Positions 1 through 8,484 are shown, counted from the stretch's first letter. The stretch is 64,000 nucleotides of DNA from Sphingomonas ginkgonis (GCF_003970925.1 NZ_RWJF01000001.1:2164501-2228500); one strand, 5' to 3'. The notes: generated by a model from the letters alone, not told the origin. Numbers and translations are program-made.

Positions 1-92
1 AGAAAGGCAGCGGGAAGGACCGAGAAGGACGCGACACGAGCGACGGCCTAGCTGATGTGTGTTAATTTTCTCCGAAGTGGAGCGAAGACCGC

Positions 93-1469
93 TCAGGCTC
101 GTTGGAGCGCGCCTGCGACGGGGCGGCGGAAGCTGCCGACGAGATCGCGCAGCTGCTCGCGACGAAGCCTCCCGGCTGCCAGGATCATGACCAGCAACGC
201 GCACTGGACGAGCAGCAGCGGGTTGATGATGACCTGGGTCGACAGAAATCGCTCCTCGCCCAGCGGGATGAACATGAAATTCTTGGGCAGCAGCATGGCG
301 ACCGAGCCGACCAGCACGCCGAGCTGCTCGCCGCGCCGCGGCAGCCCCGCCGATTCCTCCCGAACGAGGAAGACCAGCGGGAGGAGGAAGATGACGAGGT
401 GATAGTCGGCAAACACGGTCGTCGAGAGCGCATAGGCGCTCGTCACCAGGAACAGGAAGCTCGACGCGCGCACCACTTCCAGCCGGGCGAGCAGCGCGGC
501 GACCAGCGTGATCGCCCCGCCCACCAGCAGCGGCAGCAGCGTGCGGAGCGGGTCGGGCACCCCGAACATCAGCAGCGCGCCCCACAGCGAGGAACCGTAG
601 AACAGCCCGTTGGCGCTACCGATGTAGGCGGCGCGATAGTCTGCCAAACCCTTGGCGAGGCTGGCGGGCGTGTAGACCGGGTAGAAATGGTGGGCGACGA
701 CGAAGCTCAGCCCGAGCAGCGCGACCGAGCCCAGCCCGGCGAACAGCAGCTCGCGGAAGCGCATCCGTCCCGCCAGCCACAGCGCGCCCGGGAAGAGCAC
801 CGCGTTGGGCCGAAAGTTCAGCGCGACCGCGAAGAGCAGGATCGACCAGCGGTCGGCCTCGCCGCGGACCAGCGTGCGCGCGACTGCGGCGATCAGCAGC
901 GCCCCGCACAGCACCGAGTAGATATGGCCCCGGTCCATCGCGAACAGCGCCGGGTAGCCGAGCAGCGTGACGAAGATCATCCGCGCCCGCTCGGTCGCCG
1001 GGACGAAGCGGGTCGTCGCCGTGCACAGCAGCGCGAAGGAGCCCGCCAGCAGCAGGCTGAACACGAGCATCGGGTCGGCCAGCGTCAGCAGCGCGCGCTG
1101 GCCGAGCGCGAGCATCGTCTCGAACGGCGGCACGTGCCGGTTGTTGAACGGGCTGTCGGCGAAGACGTCGAGCCAGCGATAATAGCGCGCGAACAGCCAG
1201 TCGACGTGCCACCAGGCCGCGGGCGCGTGGACCGCCGGCCCCGGATAGGAGAGCGACAGCTTGAAAAAGTCGGCGAAGCGGTCGGCGGGGTCGAACAGGA
1301 ACCAGCTGAACGGGAACAGCTTGCCTTGGCGGAGCGCGACGAGGTTCGCGGCGAGGCTGGCCGTCAGGAACAGCAGCACGGCGCCCAGCGCGATGCCCGC
1401 TGCCGGCACGAGCCCATTCCGATCACGCAAACCTCTTCTCCCCCCACTGGAGAGAGCAGCATGAAGCAA
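93..1469 (-). CDS. GT87-like polytopic membrane glycosyltransferase
   Basis: A 458-residue, very hydrophobic protein with about ten membrane segments spread over its whole length. Short polar loops and an early periplasmic-type loop with an FDPADRFADF motif resemble the GT87/DUF2029 family of polyprenol-phosphate-sugar dependent mannosyl-type transferases. These act in the inner membrane and build cell-envelope glycans. The fold is inferred from the hydropathy pattern and the FDPADRF motif; the sugar donor and acceptor cannot be told. The first start is a TTG at 1469. An internal TTG or GTG 13-20 codons later would remove only a polar leader, so the N-terminus is uncertain. No obvious operon partner. 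Confidence 0.6.
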   Translation of the reverse strand: MLHAALSSGGRRGLRDRNGLVPAAGIALGAVLLFLTASLAANLVALRQGKLFPFSWFLFDPADRFADFFKLSLSYPGPAVHAPAAWWHVDWLFARYYRWLDVFADSPFNNRHVPPFETMLALGQRALLTLADPMLVFSLLLAGSFALLCTATTRFVPATERARMIFVTLLGYPALFAMDRGHIYSVLCGALLIAAVARTLVRGEADRWSILLFAVALNFRPNAVLFPGALWLAGRMRFRELLFAGLGSVALLGLSFVVAHHFYPVYTPASLAKGLADYRAAYIGSANGLFYGSSLWGALLMFGVPDPLRTLLPLLVGGAITLVAALLARLEVVRASSFLFLVTSAYALSTTVFADYHLVIFLLPLVFLVREESAGLPRRGEQLGVLVGSVAMLLPKNFMFIPLGEERFLSTQVIINPLLLVQCALLVMILAAGRLRREQLRDLVGSFRRPVAGALQRA

Positions 1470-1533
1470 GATGGTTAATCTTTCCTGCTCGCGCCGAAGG
1501 CTTGCGGCAGAACGGGCAAACGGCCCGGGTCGC

Positions 1534-1620
1534 TGGTGCGGACGGCGGGACTCGAACCCGCACTGCCTATCGGCAAGCGGATTTTAAGTCCGCTGCGTCT
1601 ACCGGTTCCGCCACGTCCGC
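1534..1620 (-). tRNA. tRNA-Leu (UAA)
   Basis: On the minus strand a 7-bp acceptor stem (GCGGACG with CGTCCGC) closes the molecule. The anticodon stem GCGGA/TCCGC encloses the loop CTTAAAA, giving anticodon UAA. A long variable arm (TTGCCGATAGGCA) marks it as a class II tRNA. The T-loop is TTCGAGT. Discriminator A is followed by an encoded CCA at 1534-1536. Confidence 0.97.
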
Positions 1621-1635
1621 AGCAGCTGAGGACGG

Positions 1636-1932
1636 CTATTCCGCCGTCACTTCCTGAAGGTTGAGCCGCTCGCGCATTTCCTTGCCCGGCTTGAAATAGG
1701 GCACGCGCTTGGCGTCGACCTCGACGCTGGCGCCGGTGCGCGGGTTGCGGCCGACGCGCGCATCGCGCTGGCGAGTGGAAAAAGCGCCGAAACCGCGCAG
1801 CTCGACGCGACCTCCGGTGGAAAGCTGGTCGGTGATCGCATCGAACAGCGCCGAGACGACATTCTCGATCTCGCGCTGGGTGAGATCGGGGAAGTCCCCG
1901 CAGAGTTTCTGCACGAGTTCCGAACGGATCAT
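1636..1932 (-). CDS. ihfB: Integration host factor subunit beta
   Basis: A 98-residue HU/IHF-family DNA-bending protein. It starts [10 protein letters not shown], has the beta-arm region [10 protein letters not shown] (about residues 61-70) and the [16 protein letters not shown]-terminus typical of IhfB. Length matches the family. It forms the heterodimer with IhfA that bends DNA at promoters, origins and recombination sites. It lies directly downstream of rpsA in the same direction, the classical proteobacterial order, but a strong terminator separates the two, so it probably has its own promoter in the 100-bp gap. Confidence 0.95.
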   Translation of the reverse strand: MIRSELVQKLCGDFPDLTQREIENVVSALFDAITDQLSTGGRVELRGFGAFSTRQRDARVGRNPRTGASVEVDAKRVPYFKPGKEMRERLNLQEVTAE

Positions 1933-1956
1933 TGTCGCCTCTGCCCCTCGACTTTT

Positions 1957-1979
1957 CGGGACCGTCTCCCCCGGTCCCG
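1957..1979 (-). promoter_or_regulatory. Leader hairpin upstream of ihfB
   Basis: An 8-bp perfect inverted repeat (CGGGACCG, 7-nt spacer, CGGTCCCG) 25-47 nt before the ihfB start codon. There is no T-run in the ihfB direction, so it is not a simple terminator. It could be a 5'-UTR hairpin or a protein-binding dyad. Function is unknown. Confidence 0.35.
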
Positions 1980-2036
1980 TCCGCGATACAAGCTGTCAGA
2001 TCAGGCGCTCATGTGCAAGCGCCGGTTCTGCAAGGG

Positions 2037-2067
2037 AAAACGGCCCGGCGGGATGACCGCCGGGCCG
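2037..2067 (-). terminator. Rho-independent terminator of rpsA
   Basis: An 11-bp perfect GC-rich stem (2041-2051 pairs with 2057-2067) with a 5-nt loop, followed on the minus strand by TTTTCCC. It begins 10 nt after the rpsA stop codon and so ends the rpsA transcript before ihfB. Confidence 0.88.
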
Positions 2068-2077
2068 CCTGTCCAGC

Positions 2078-3784
2078 TTACTTCTTCTTCTGGGCTTCCT
2101 TGAGCGCCGCGCCCAGGATGTCGCCCAGGCTCGCGCCGCTGTCGGAGCTGCCGTACTGCGCAACCGCCTGCTTCTCCTCGGCGATCTGCATCGCCTTGAT
2201 CGAGAAGGTCGGCTTCTTGGACCGGTCGAAGCCGGTAACCATCGCGTCGAACTTCTGCCCGACCTGGAAGCGCTCCGGACGCTGCTCGTCGCGATCGCGG
2301 CCGAGATCGGTGCGCTTGATGAAGCCGGTCGCGCCATCGTCGCCGATCTGCACTTCCAGCCCGCCGTCGCGGACCTCGAGGACGGTGACGGTAACCGTCT
2401 CGCCCTTGTTGGCGCCGGTGCCCGCACCCGCCGCGGACACGCCGCCACGCTCGAGCTGCTTCATGCCGAGGCTGATGCGCTCCTTCTCGACGTCGACGTC
2501 GAGCACGACCGCCTGGACCTGCTCACCCTTGTGGTGAAGGTTGAGCGCATCCTCGCCCGACACTCCCCAGGCGATGTCAGACATGTGGACCATGCCGTCG
2601 ACGTCGCCGTCCAACCCGACGAACAGGCCGAACTCGGTGGCGTTCTTGACCTCGCCCTCGACGGTCGAACCGACCGGGTGCTTGTCGGCGAAGTCTTCCC
2701 ACGGGTTGGTCTGGGCCTGCTTGAGGCCGAGACTGATGCGGCGCTTCTCGCCGTCGACCTCGAGAACCTTGACGTCCACTTCCTGCGAGGTGGAGACGAT
2801 CTTGCCCGGGTGGACGTTCTTCTTGGTCCAGCTCATCTCCGAGACGTGGACGAGGCCCTCGATGCCCGGCTCAAGCTCGACGAACGCGCCATATTCGGTG
2901 ATGTTGGTTACCCGGCCGCGGAACACCCCGTCGATCGGGTACTTGGCCTGCGCGCCCTCCCACGGATCGCTCTCGAGCTGCTTCATGCCGAGGCTGATGC
3001 GCTGGGTCTCGCGGTTGATGCGGATGATCTGCACCTTCACCGTGTCGCCGATGTTCAGCACCTCGCTCGGGTGCTGGACGCGCTTGTAGCTGATGTCGGT
3101 GACGTGCAGCAGGCCGTCGATCCCACCGAGGTCGACGAAGGCGCCGTAGTCGGTGATGTTCTTGACGACGCCGTCGATTACCTGGCCCTCGGCCAGCGAC
3201 TGGATGAGGCCGCTGCGCTGCTCGGCGCGGGTCTCTTCCAGGATGGCGCGGCGCGATACGACGATGTTGCCGCGGCGGCGATCCATCTTGAGGATCTGGA
3301 ACGGCTGCGGGATGTCCATCAGCGGGGTGACGTCGCGGACCGGGCGGATATCCACCTGGCTGCCGGGCAGGAAGGCCACGGCGCCGCCGAGGTCGACGGT
3401 GAAGCCGCCCTTGACCCGGCCGAAGATCACGCCGTCGACGCGGTTGCCGGCGCTGAACTCGCCCTCGAGCTTGTCCCAGGCAGCTTCGCGGCGGGCGCGG
3501 TCGCGGCTGAGCATGGCCTCGCCGCTCGCGTTCTCGACGCGGTCGACATAGACCTCGACTTCGTCGCCGACCTTCAACGTGCTCGGCTGGCCTGGCATCG
3601 AGAATTCGCGCAGCGGGACCCGGCCCTCGCTCTTGAGGCCGACGTCGATGATCGCGAGATCATTCTCGATTCCGGTCACGGTGCCCTTGACGACGCGGCC
3701 CTCGAAGGCCTCGTTCTCGCCGCCCAGGCTCTGATTGAGAAGCGCCGCGAAATCGTCGCGGCTTGGAAATGCCGTAGTGGCCAT
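2078..3784 (-). CDS. rpsA: 30S ribosomal protein S1
   Basis: A 568-residue protein starting MATTAFPSRDDFAALL, made of six consecutive S1 RNA-binding domains. The repeated signatures are visible: GVVKNITDYGAFVDLGGIDG, GRVTNITEYGAFVELEPGIEG and GEVKNATEFGLFVGLDGDVDG. Each is followed by an RISLGMKQ or RISLGLKQ block. It brings mRNA to the 30S subunit. The frame stays open for 68 codons upstream, but the start at 3784 gives the family's normal N-terminus and has GGAAG about 12 nt before it. The cmk gene usually found upstream is absent here. Confidence 0.96.
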   Translation of the reverse strand: MATTAFPSRDDFAALLNQSLGGENEAFEGRVVKGTVTGIENDLAIIDVGLKSEGRVPLREFSMPGQPSTLKVGDEVEVYVDRVENASGEAMLSRDRARREAAWDKLEGEFSAGNRVDGVIFGRVKGGFTVDLGGAVAFLPGSQVDIRPVRDVTPLMDIPQPFQILKMDRRRGNIVVSRRAILEETRAEQRSGLIQSLAEGQVIDGVVKNITDYGAFVDLGGIDGLLHVTDISYKRVQHPSEVLNIGDTVKVQIIRINRETQRISLGMKQLESDPWEGAQAKYPIDGVFRGRVTNITEYGAFVELEPGIEGLVHVSEMSWTKKNVHPGKIVSTSQEVDVKVLEVDGEKRRISLGLKQAQTNPWEDFADKHPVGSTVEGEVKNATEFGLFVGLDGDVDGMVHMSDIAWGVSGEDALNLHHKGEQVQAVVLDVDVEKERISLGMKQLERGGVSAAGAGTGANKGETVTVTVLEVRDGGLEVQIGDDGATGFIKRTDLGRDRDEQRPERFQVGQKFDAMVTGFDRSKKPTFSIKAMQIAEEKQAVAQYGSSDSGASLGDILGAALKEAQKKK

Positions 3785-4134
3785 GTGGTTGAAAATCTTC
3801 CGTAAGTCAGTTTTCATGCCGCCAGCCGGACCACCCTCGGTCGGCTTTCCATCTGGCGGGCCTGGAAACCCTGATCCGCCGCGCCGGCCCCGTGCCGGTC
3901 GCAGCATCCTGCCAACGATGGTCTGGTGAAGCGCTGCCTGGCAGCAGGAACGCGTCCGGCCCGGCGCCCGCTGGCGCCCCGGCTGCACACGCCCGCCAGA
4001 ATGACGAAGCGCCCCGCGAGTCCATCGCCCGCCGAACAGGCGCGCCCTTAGCCGATCACCGCCTCAGGGGCAAGGCGCCAGTGGCCCGCCTCCGCCGGTG
4101 GGCGGAAGCGGGCTGTAGGAGTGAAGGCGGAAGC
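3785..4134. other. rpsA leader and intergenic region
   Basis: A 350-bp gap between the esterase stop and rpsA. It should contain the rpsA promoter and a long 5' leader, where S1 autoregulation occurs in other bacteria. A GC-rich dyad (4087-4106) near the esterase end lacks a T-run. No convincing gene is seen. The part in frame with rpsA has no stop codon, but its composition is Arg/Pro/Gly-rich, as expected of non-coding GC-rich DNA. Confidence 0.5.
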
Positions 4135-5364
4135 CTAGCCGCGCTCGCCGCGCGAACGGTCCGCCGGCGGCAGCGGCGGCGGAGCCATGCCGTCGGCCGG
4201 GGGTGCCATGCCGGGCGCCATTCCCGGAGCCATGCCGGGACTGCCGCTCATCGGCATCGCCTGCCCGTAAAGCGCGGCGCGCAACCGAGCCCCGGCATAT
4301 TGCTGGGCCTGGCCGGCGGCGGCGATCACTGCGTCGGCACCAAAGAACTCGTGCGTGGTCCCCGGATACTCGCGCCGCTCGACCTGGACACCCTGCTGCT
4401 GGAGCCGCGCCGCCAGCTGCTCGCCCTCCGACCGGAGCGGGTCGATCTGCGCAGCGACGATCGTCACCGGGGCAAGGCCCTGGAGATTGGCGCCGACCAG
4501 GTTCATCCGCGGGTCCATCACGTCCTGCGGCGAGCGCGGGACATAGCGGAAGAACCAGGCCATGCCGGCACGGCCGAGTGGCATCGCGTTCGAACTGTCC
4601 TGGTAGCTCGGCGTGTTGAGGTCGTTGCCCGCAACCGGGTAGACCGAGAGGATCGCGCGCGGCTGCGGCAGCCCGGCGTCGCGCGCCTGCATCGCGGTGG
4701 CGACCGCGAGATTGCCGCCGGCGCTCTCGCCGGCCAGCGCCACCCGCGACGGGTCGCCGCCGATCGAGCGCGCGTTGCTCAGAACCCAGCGGTAGGCGGC
4801 CAGCGCGTCGTCGTGCTGCGCCGGAAAGGACGCCTCGGGCGCACGGCGGTAATCGACCGAAACGACGATCGCCTGCGCGTTGCGGGCGATCCCGCGCGCA
4901 CCGCCGGCATAGACCTTAGAGTCGGCGAGCACCCAGCCACCGCCATGGTAATAGACCACCACCGGCAGCGGGCCGCGGGCGTTGGTCGGGGTGATCAGCA
5001 GCGCGTTGAGCGGCCCCGCCGCGCCGCGGATCGAGATGTTGCGCTCGGTCGTGCCCGGCGGCGGGGTGGTCGGCCGCCCTTGCGCGCGAAGCACCGCTAT
5101 AACCCCGTCGGTGAAGCTCGGCTGCTGGCGCGCGGCGATCGGATCCAGCGTGTAGAAGGGCTTGGTCCCCATGGCGCGCAGCGCGTCGAGCACGGCCTGG
5201 TTGTCGGGCGACGGCTGGGCCCCGCTCGCCGGGATCCCGGGCTGCCCCTGCGGCATCGGCGCCATCGGCATCTGCGCCTGCGCCACGCCCGCCAGCGCGG
5301 CGGCCGCGGTCACGCCCGCGAGCCACATCATGCGGCGTCCGGTCCCTGTTCTCGCCATCGCCAT
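4135..5364 (-). CDS. Secreted alpha/beta hydrolase, HSL (family IV) esterase
   Basis: About 409 residues with a signal peptide (WLAGVTAAAALAGVAQA). It has the hormone-sensitive-lipase oxyanion motif HGGGW, the nucleophile elbow GESAGG, an acid region DPLRSEG and a catalytic His in GTTHEFF. It hydrolyses small acyl esters, probably in the periplasm. Both ends of the mature protein are Met/Pro-rich: MPMAPMPQGQPG after the signal peptide, and three to four MAPG-type repeats at the C-terminus (4150-4270). ATG 5364 has AGAGGA just upstream; an upstream TTG (5376) is less likely. It is transcribed divergently from the DUF4142 gene, with a shared palindromic stress-type promoter between them. Confidence 0.85.
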   Translation of the reverse strand: MAMARTGTGRRMMWLAGVTAAAALAGVAQAQMPMAPMPQGQPGIPASGAQPSPDNQAVLDALRAMGTKPFYTLDPIAARQQPSFTDGVIAVLRAQGRPTTPPPGTTERNISIRGAAGPLNALLITPTNARGPLPVVVYYHGGGWVLADSKVYAGGARGIARNAQAIVVSVDYRRAPEASFPAQHDDALAAYRWVLSNARSIGGDPSRVALAGESAGGNLAVATAMQARDAGLPQPRAILSVYPVAGNDLNTPSYQDSSNAMPLGRAGMAWFFRYVPRSPQDVMDPRMNLVGANLQGLAPVTIVAAQIDPLRSEGEQLAARLQQQGVQVERREYPGTTHEFFGADAVIAAAGQAQQYAGARLRAALYGQAMPMSGSPGMAPGMAPGMAPPADGMAPPPLPPADRSRGERG

Positions 5365-5400
5365 TTTTCCTCTCAAGATTAATGAAAATTCAGTGTCGGC

Positions 5401-5427
5401 GGAACGAGAGGAGTGGTGCCGGGTTCC
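5401..5427. promoter_or_regulatory. Bidirectional EcfG-type (general stress response) promoter
   Basis: GGAAC (5401-5405), 17 nt, then GTTCC (5423-5427). Read on plus it is GGAAC-N17-GTT, the alphaproteobacterial EcfG consensus. Because the flanks are a palindrome, the minus strand reads GGAAC-N17-GTT too. Predicted transcripts would start about 35 nt before the DUF4142 gene and about 30 nt before the esterase gene. Assignment rests on consensus match and position. Confidence 0.7.
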
Positions 5428-5468
5428 CTAGAAACCGCGAAATCGAGCGAATGGCGAGGAGCAAGCCA

Positions 5469-5999
5469 ATGAATTTCAAGCAGCTAATCTTGGCCGCCAC
5501 GGCCGCCGTCGGGCTTGCCGGGAGCGCGTCCGCGACCTTGCCGACTCCTAACCCCGCCGCGGCGACCCGCGACAACCAGGCGTTCTTGTTCAACGCCGGA
5601 GCTGGCGACATATTCGAGATCACCAGCAGCGTCATGGCCATCCAGCACAGCCAGAACCCGCAGGTCCGCGCGTTCGCCTCGATGCTCATCTCCGACCACA
5701 CCAACCTGACGAACAACACGCTGGCGACCGCCAAGGCCGCCGGCGTCATGGCGCCGCCGCCCGAACTGAGCCCGATGCAGAAGTCGATGCTGGCGCAACT
5801 CGCCGCCGCCTCCCCCGCCAGCTTCGACCGGGTCTACCTCCAGCAGCAGCTGCCGGCCCACCAGATGGCTTTGCAGATGATGCAAGGCTATGCGGCGCAG
5901 GGCGATGTCCCACAGCTCCGCCAGGCGGCGGGTGGCGCGGTGCCGATCGTGCAGAACCACATCCGCGAGGTGCAGCAGCTCCTCGGGTCCGTTCGCTAG
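5469..5999 (+). CDS. DUF4142 secreted protein
   Basis: A 176-residue protein with a signal peptide ending ASA, followed by a four-helix DUF4142 domain. Hallmarks include NQAFLFNAGAGDIFEITSS near the N-terminus and the helix with SQNPQVRAFASMLISDHTNL. Members are periplasmic, ferritin-like helical bundles of unknown activity and are often induced by stress. ATG 5469 is chosen because AGGAG lies 10 nt upstream and the signal peptide begins there; upstream in-frame codons give no signal. The EcfG-type promoter lies 44 nt upstream and supports a role in the general stress response. Confidence 0.88.
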   Translation: MNFKQLILAATAAVGLAGSASATLPTPNPAAATRDNQAFLFNAGAGDIFEITSSVMAIQHSQNPQVRAFASMLISDHTNLTNNTLATAKAAGVMAPPPELSPMQKSMLAQLAAASPASFDRVYLQQQLPAHQMALQMMQGYAAQGDVPQLRQAAGGAVPIVQNHIREVQQLLGSVR

Positions 6000-6052
6000 G
6001 CGACGGACCCGACGCCGCTCTGCCGCGTTCGAGCGATCGAACCGGAGATGAA

Positions 6053-6646
6053 ATGAGCGACGTCCGACTTCCCAGTGCCCGAGGTGCCCGGCTAATCTCG
6101 CTGGCCGGCTGGACGGTGATCGTCCTGTCGGCCGGCGCCGCGCTGCTCCCCGCCACCGGTCAGGTGAAGGCCGCGCTAATCGTCGGCGCGATGATGATGG
6201 GCGCCGGCATCGTCGAACTCGTCGCTGGCGCGGTCCGGCGCGAGACCCGGCCGATGGCGATGCTGGCCGGAGCGCTGACCCTCGCCGCCGGCCTGTGGTT
6301 CTGGTTCAAGCCGGGCCGCGAGTTCCTCCCGACCGTCTATGTCGTGACCGTCTGGCTGCTGGCGCGCGGCGTCATCCTCGCGATCGCCGGCTTTCGCACC
6401 GGGCCGGGCGTCCGGCGCTGGACCTGGATCAGCGCCGCGACCGACGTCGCCCTGTCGCTCCTGCTCATCGCCGGGCTCACCTCGGCGACCCTGGTCGTCA
6501 GCCTGTTCGGTCCCACCCCGGAAATCGTCGCCAGCTTCGCCTGGGTGCTCGCCGCCAGCTTCGTCACTACCGGGCTGATGCTGCTGGAAGTGGCGAGCTG
6601 CGCTTGGGACGACATCGAGACCCGCGAGGCCTCCGAGCGGCGCTAG
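6053..6646 (+). CDS. HdeD-like / DUF308 membrane protein
   Basis: A 197-residue protein with six hydrophobic segments arranged in pairs, as in the HdeD/DUF308 family of acid-resistance-associated inner-membrane proteins. GAGIVELVAGAVRRE and the following LAGALTLAAGLWFWFKPG match the repeat in this family. Molecular function is not established for the family. GGAG lies about 8 nt before the ATG. It follows the DUF4142 gene by 53 bp in the same direction, so it may share the stress-type promoter. Confidence 0.65.
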   Translation: MSDVRLPSARGARLISLAGWTVIVLSAGAALLPATGQVKAALIVGAMMMGAGIVELVAGAVRRETRPMAMLAGALTLAAGLWFWFKPGREFLPTVYVVTVWLLARGVILAIAGFRTGPGVRRWTWISAATDVALSLLLIAGLTSATLVVSLFGPTPEIVASFAWVLAASFVTTGLMLLEVASCAWDDIETREASERR

Positions 6647-7236
6647 CCGGCGATGCCGCTGAGATGGCTGACGAGGATCGAGGTGCCGATCCCGATCAGC
6701 CCCAGACCGCCGAGCAGTTCGACCAGCGGCCCGAACCGCGCGCCCATCGTCCGCCCGATCAGCAGGCCCGCGCTCGCCATGGTGAAGCTCGCCAGCCCGA
6801 TCGCCACCGCGACCGGCACGATGTTGACGTCGATGACCGCCAGCGTGACCCCTACCGCCGCCGCGTCGATGCTGGTCGCCACCGCGACGAGCAGCAGCCC
6901 GCCGAGCCCACGCTGCCGGGCCGGTGCCTCGTCAGTCGACCCCGCCTCGGCGTCGCCGTTGCGGAGCCGGGCGACCGCCTCCAGCGCCATCTTGCCGCCG
7001 ACCACCGCCAGCAGCAGGAAGGCGATCCAATGGTCGACCGCCGCGATGTAACGGCTGGCGGCGAGGCCGACCGCCCAGCCGAGAATCGGGGTCACAGCCT
7101 CGACCGCGCCGAACACCGCGCCGCCACGCAGCGCGCTGGTCAGTGAAGGACGGGTCGCGGCACCGCGCGCCATCGCCGCCGCGCAGGCGTCGGCCGACAT
7201 GCTGAAGGCCAGGACGGCCAGGGAAACGGGGGTCAT
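6643..7236 (-). CDS. mntP: Manganese efflux pump MntP
   Basis: A 197-residue, six-helix exporter of the MntP (formerly YebN, DUF204) family. Conserved acidic motifs are visible: SMSADACAAAMARG near the N-terminus and its internal repeat SIDAAAVGVTLA. The two halves are related, as expected for an inverted-repeat fold, and the Asp residues in these motifs coordinate Mn2+ in the family. It removes excess Mn2+ across the inner membrane. ATG 7236 is preceded by a riboswitch leader. Its 3' end overlaps the convergent HdeD-like gene by 4 bp. Confidence 0.92.
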   Translation of the reverse strand: MTPVSLAVLAFSMSADACAAAMARGAATRPSLTSALRGGAVFGAVEAVTPILGWAVGLAASRYIAAVDHWIAFLLLAVVGGKMALEAVARLRNGDAEAGSTDEAPARQRGLGGLLLVAVATSIDAAAVGVTLAVIDVNIVPVAVAIGLASFTMASAGLLIGRTMGARFGPLVELLGGLGLIGIGTSILVSHLSGIAG

Positions 7237-7239
7237 TGG

Positions 7240-7412
7240 GGGCAAGCTCCGCCAGGCACGTCTCAGCACAGGCCCACGAGCCGCCTGGTGGCCCACGGAT
7301 CCGGTGCTGGTCTCGCTAAGCGGACGTAAGGTCCGGTAGAGGGCGCCACGCGCCCGCAAGCGCAATCATGTTGACGCCGTCCCGGGACGATCCCGGCAGC
7401 TACTCCCCAACG
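7240..7412 (-). promoter_or_regulatory. yybP-ykoY manganese riboswitch in the mntP leader
   Basis: The minus-strand leader has the conserved 5' block GGGGAGTAGC (7399-7408), then a hairpin, GTCAACAT (7368-7375), and the conserved GCGAGACCAGCACCGG block (around 7301-7316). This order and spacing match the Mn2+-sensing yybP-ykoY aptamer typical of mntP leaders. GC-rich pairing between the aptamer and the ATG could mask the ribosome site. High Mn2+ would be expected to turn mntP on. Confidence 0.78.
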
Positions 7413-7467
7413 CGGCGCGATCTAGTGACGTACGCCGCCGCGATCAATTTGTTTTGCGACCGACCGC

Positions 7468-8010
7468 TCAGCGCAGCGCGACGGCGGCGACCGTGACGAT
7501 CCCCCAACGGGTGAGTTCGGGCGAGGTCGGCTGCAGCAACGGGCTCGGGTTGCTGCCGCCCACCGCGAAGGCGAAATGGCTGTGGTCGCCCTCGTCCAGC
7601 GATTCGATCAGCCGGTAGCCCGCAGTGCGGAAGGCGGCGGCGATCATCGCGTGGGTAACCCCGGCCCGCCGGGCGATGTCGATCGCTCGACCATGCATGT
7701 GCCAGCTGTTGGGGACGCCGCCGACCGCGCGGTTGTGCTCGGGCGAGCGGAAGGTGCTGGTGACCCGGCCCCAGCGAGCGCCGACCGAGGCCGCGGCCTG
7801 GAGCTTGAAACCGGACGCTGAAGCCGGCGAAGCGCCATCCCGGGCCGGATCGCGCGGCGACGCTGGCTCGGCCAGAAGCGGCGTCGAGCGGATGCCGTCC
7901 ACCGACACCGCGGGTGGTAGTCGCCCGGGCACCCGAATCCCGAAATCGGTCGCCTGCGCGCTCGTCGCCGCGCCGACCGCCGCCAGCAGGACCAGTCCGC
8001 CAATCCCCAT
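7468..8010 (-). CDS. Peptidase M15 family D,D-carboxypeptidase-like protein
   Basis: A 180-residue exported protein (signal peptide ending SAQA). The C-terminal half is a zinc peptidase M15A-type domain. FRSPEHNRAVGG, SWHMHGRAIDI (His and Asp ligands) and GDHSHFAF (HxH) are the expected metal and substrate motifs. Such enzymes trim peptidoglycan stem peptides or act as L,D/D,D-peptidases in the periplasm. The domain is short but complete. GGGGAG lies about 10 nt before the ATG. Confidence 0.82.
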   Translation of the reverse strand: MGIGGLVLLAAVGAATSAQATDFGIRVPGRLPPAVSVDGIRSTPLLAEPASPRDPARDGASPASASGFKLQAAASVGARWGRVTSTFRSPEHNRAVGGVPNSWHMHGRAIDIARRAGVTHAMIAAAFRTAGYRLIESLDEGDHSHFAFAVGGSNPSPLLQPTSPELTRWGIVTVAAVALR

Positions 8011-8136
8011 TCACCCGCTCCCCACAGGCGAGTCCCTTAGCAGATTGGGTCGCGATTAAACAGCTTGTTAACGGCCTAGGCCGGCTGTTGGCGCTCACCG
8101 CGCCTTACGCTAGCATCCGCGCGGGAGGGACAAAAG

Positions 8137-8484
8137 ATGATCCTGCTCGCCGCCATGCTGCTGCAGCCGCCCGCGATCGGCGCGGAGCAGCGTGCCCGCT
8201 CGCCCTATCTCGCCTGCGCGGCGGATGTCGCCGACCATGGCCTGAAGTCGCGCCGCAGCGCTGCGGAACTGGCCGGGCAGGCCGAGCTCAAGTGCGAGCC
8301 GCTGCTCGAAGCCAATGTCGAGACGTCGCTCGCCGTGCTCGAGCAACAGCGCGCCGATGGTGCGGAGATGAGCAGCCTGGACCGGCTCGCCGCTCGCGAC
8401 CAACTGCGCACCCGGCTGCACGCGGATCTCAAGGCGGTGGTGGTGAACCGCGTGACCGTGCAGCGCGCCGCTAGCGGCCGGTGA
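8137..8484 (+). CDS. Hypothetical secreted protein
   Basis: A 115-residue protein with a short signal peptide (MILLAAMLLQPPAIGA) and a helical, charged mature part with two cysteines (CAADVADHGL and LKCEPLLEA). A GGAGGG-type ribosome site precedes the ATG. No family is recognised. Its last 14 bp overlap the convergent enoyl-CoA hydratase gene. The signal peptide and the ribosome site argue that it is a real gene. Confidence 0.6.
   Translation: MILLAAMLLQPPAIGAEQRARSPYLACAADVADHGLKSRRSAAELAGQAELKCEPLLEANVETSLAVLEQQRADGAEMSSLDRLAARDQLRTRLHADLKAVVVNRVTVQRAASGR

Noticed and set aside
102..1478. 458-residue plus-strand frame
   Set aside because: It mirrors the membrane glycosyltransferase on the other strand; its product is an Arg/Gln/Glu-rich antisense-type sequence without ribosome site or family motifs.
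2531..3805. Long plus-strand frame under rpsA
   Set aside because: Antisense shadow of the S1 domains; Asp/Leu/Val-rich low-quality sequence and no start signal.
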